A DNA stretch of 6,015 nt from the NCBI GenBank assembly GCA_001771055.1, contig MESS01000016.1, positions 6,506 through 12,520 on the forward strand, given 5' to 3'. The notes beneath the pieces were generated by a model that saw only the letters and a program-made list of their open reading frames with translations, ran no database searches and was not told where the DNA came from. A program made the translations under genes and the position numbers. Source of the DNA: Caldithrix sp. RBG_13_44_9 (GTDB lineage: Bacteria > Calditrichota > Calditrichia > RBG-13-44-9). Positions 5,780-6,015 of this stretch are shown in pieces (the stretch's first letter is position 1; the number at the start of each line of letters is the position of its first letter).

Positions 5780-6015
5780 ATGAAAATTCAATTTACCCTG
5801 CTGTTATTTTTTTTCATGATCATCTTCCCGGAAAGCAATACGTCAGCCGGGGTAACCGGGCAAACCGAAAGTACTCCCGATACCAACTGGCTAAAACTTT
5901 ATCAGCAAACCGCGAGTTCTCCCTATCCCTTTTTATCAGCCGCAGCTGAAGAATCTTTATATATTCGAGTGATTGAATCCGATCAACCCGGGGAGTATTT
6001 AAATTTTCTAGCTTT
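5780..6015 (+). CDS. Secreted protein of unknown function, N-terminal part only
   Basis: An open frame of 78 codons plus two bases runs from the ATG at 5780 to the right edge. The N-terminus is a classic Sec signal peptide: Met-Lys-Ile, a hydrophobic core of Leu/Phe/Ile at residues 5-16, and a polar region ending in TSA-G, with cleavage likely after Ala23. The absence of a Cys at the cleavage site argues against a lipoprotein. The mature part begins with a Thr/Ser/Pro-rich stretch followed by a Trp-Leu-Lys-Leu-Tyr segment. I do not recognise the family from this fragment. There is no Shine-Dalgarno sequence, and the start rests on the signal peptide and on the adjacent promoter. It lies 155 bases downstream of the exporter with its own promoter, so it is probably a separate unit. 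Confidence 0.75.
   Translation, partial: MKIQFTLLLFFFMIIFPESNTSAGVTGQTESTPDTNWLKLYQQTASSPYPFLSAAAEESLYIRVIESDQPGEYLNFLA

Noticed and set aside
5743..5949. A 68-codon plus-strand frame overlapping the start of the secreted-protein gene
   Set aside because: It begins inside the promoter -35 box and lacks a recognisable domain. The frame starting at 5780 has a textbook signal peptide and stays open to the window edge.

Overview
The window reads as an ordinary stretch of bacterial chromosome of middling GC, with AT-rich gaps between genes. Nothing in it points to a phage, plasmid, transposon or CRISPR locus. The gene mix suggests an anaerobic or respiring Gram-negative-like bacterium: a quinone-linked Fe-S reductase, a PHP-type phosphatase, a URO-D superfamily protein, a drug/lipid-type ABC-2 exporter and a Sec-exported protein. 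A lineage of the FCB or Calditrichota/KSB1 kind, or a deltaproteobacterium-like lineage, would fit. That placement is an impression from gene content, not something the sequence proves.

Left arm (1-2146, minus strand). A CpsB/YwqE-type PHP phosphatase (2146 to 1340) is followed after 31 bases by a large membrane-bound Fe-S oxidoreductase. The latter starts at 1308 and runs off the left edge after 436 codons. Its nitrate-reductase-gamma-like membrane half and two complete 4Fe-4S motifs are present. The CCG (heterodisulfide-reductase-like) half expected in this family would lie outside the window. The two genes are probably co-transcribed.

Centre (2147-2401). This is an AT-rich divergent promoter region of 255 bases. 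It holds a clean 7-2-7 inverted repeat, a plausible sigma70-like promoter for the rightward gene, and a second smaller inverted repeat near the expected transcription start.

Right arm (2402-6015, plus strand). It begins with a 335-residue URO-D/methyltransferase-superfamily protein that is not HemE. After 135 bases comes a two-gene ABC-2 exporter: an ATPase with a GTG start, and a permease overlapping it by 11 bases. After a further 155 bases comes the start of a secreted protein cut by the right edge. This last gene has a strong promoter match whose predicted start point falls on the ATG itself, so its mRNA may be leaderless. An imperfect inverted repeat overlaps the -35 box.

The genes do not form one obvious pathway. 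The supported units are the phosphatase/Fe-S pair, the exporter pair, and two separately initiated genes. I found no convincing case for a novel multi-gene system. The points most worth a second look are the leaderless, possibly repressed secreted gene, the possible ETF:menaquinone role of the Fe-S protein, and the unassigned URO-D-like enzyme.
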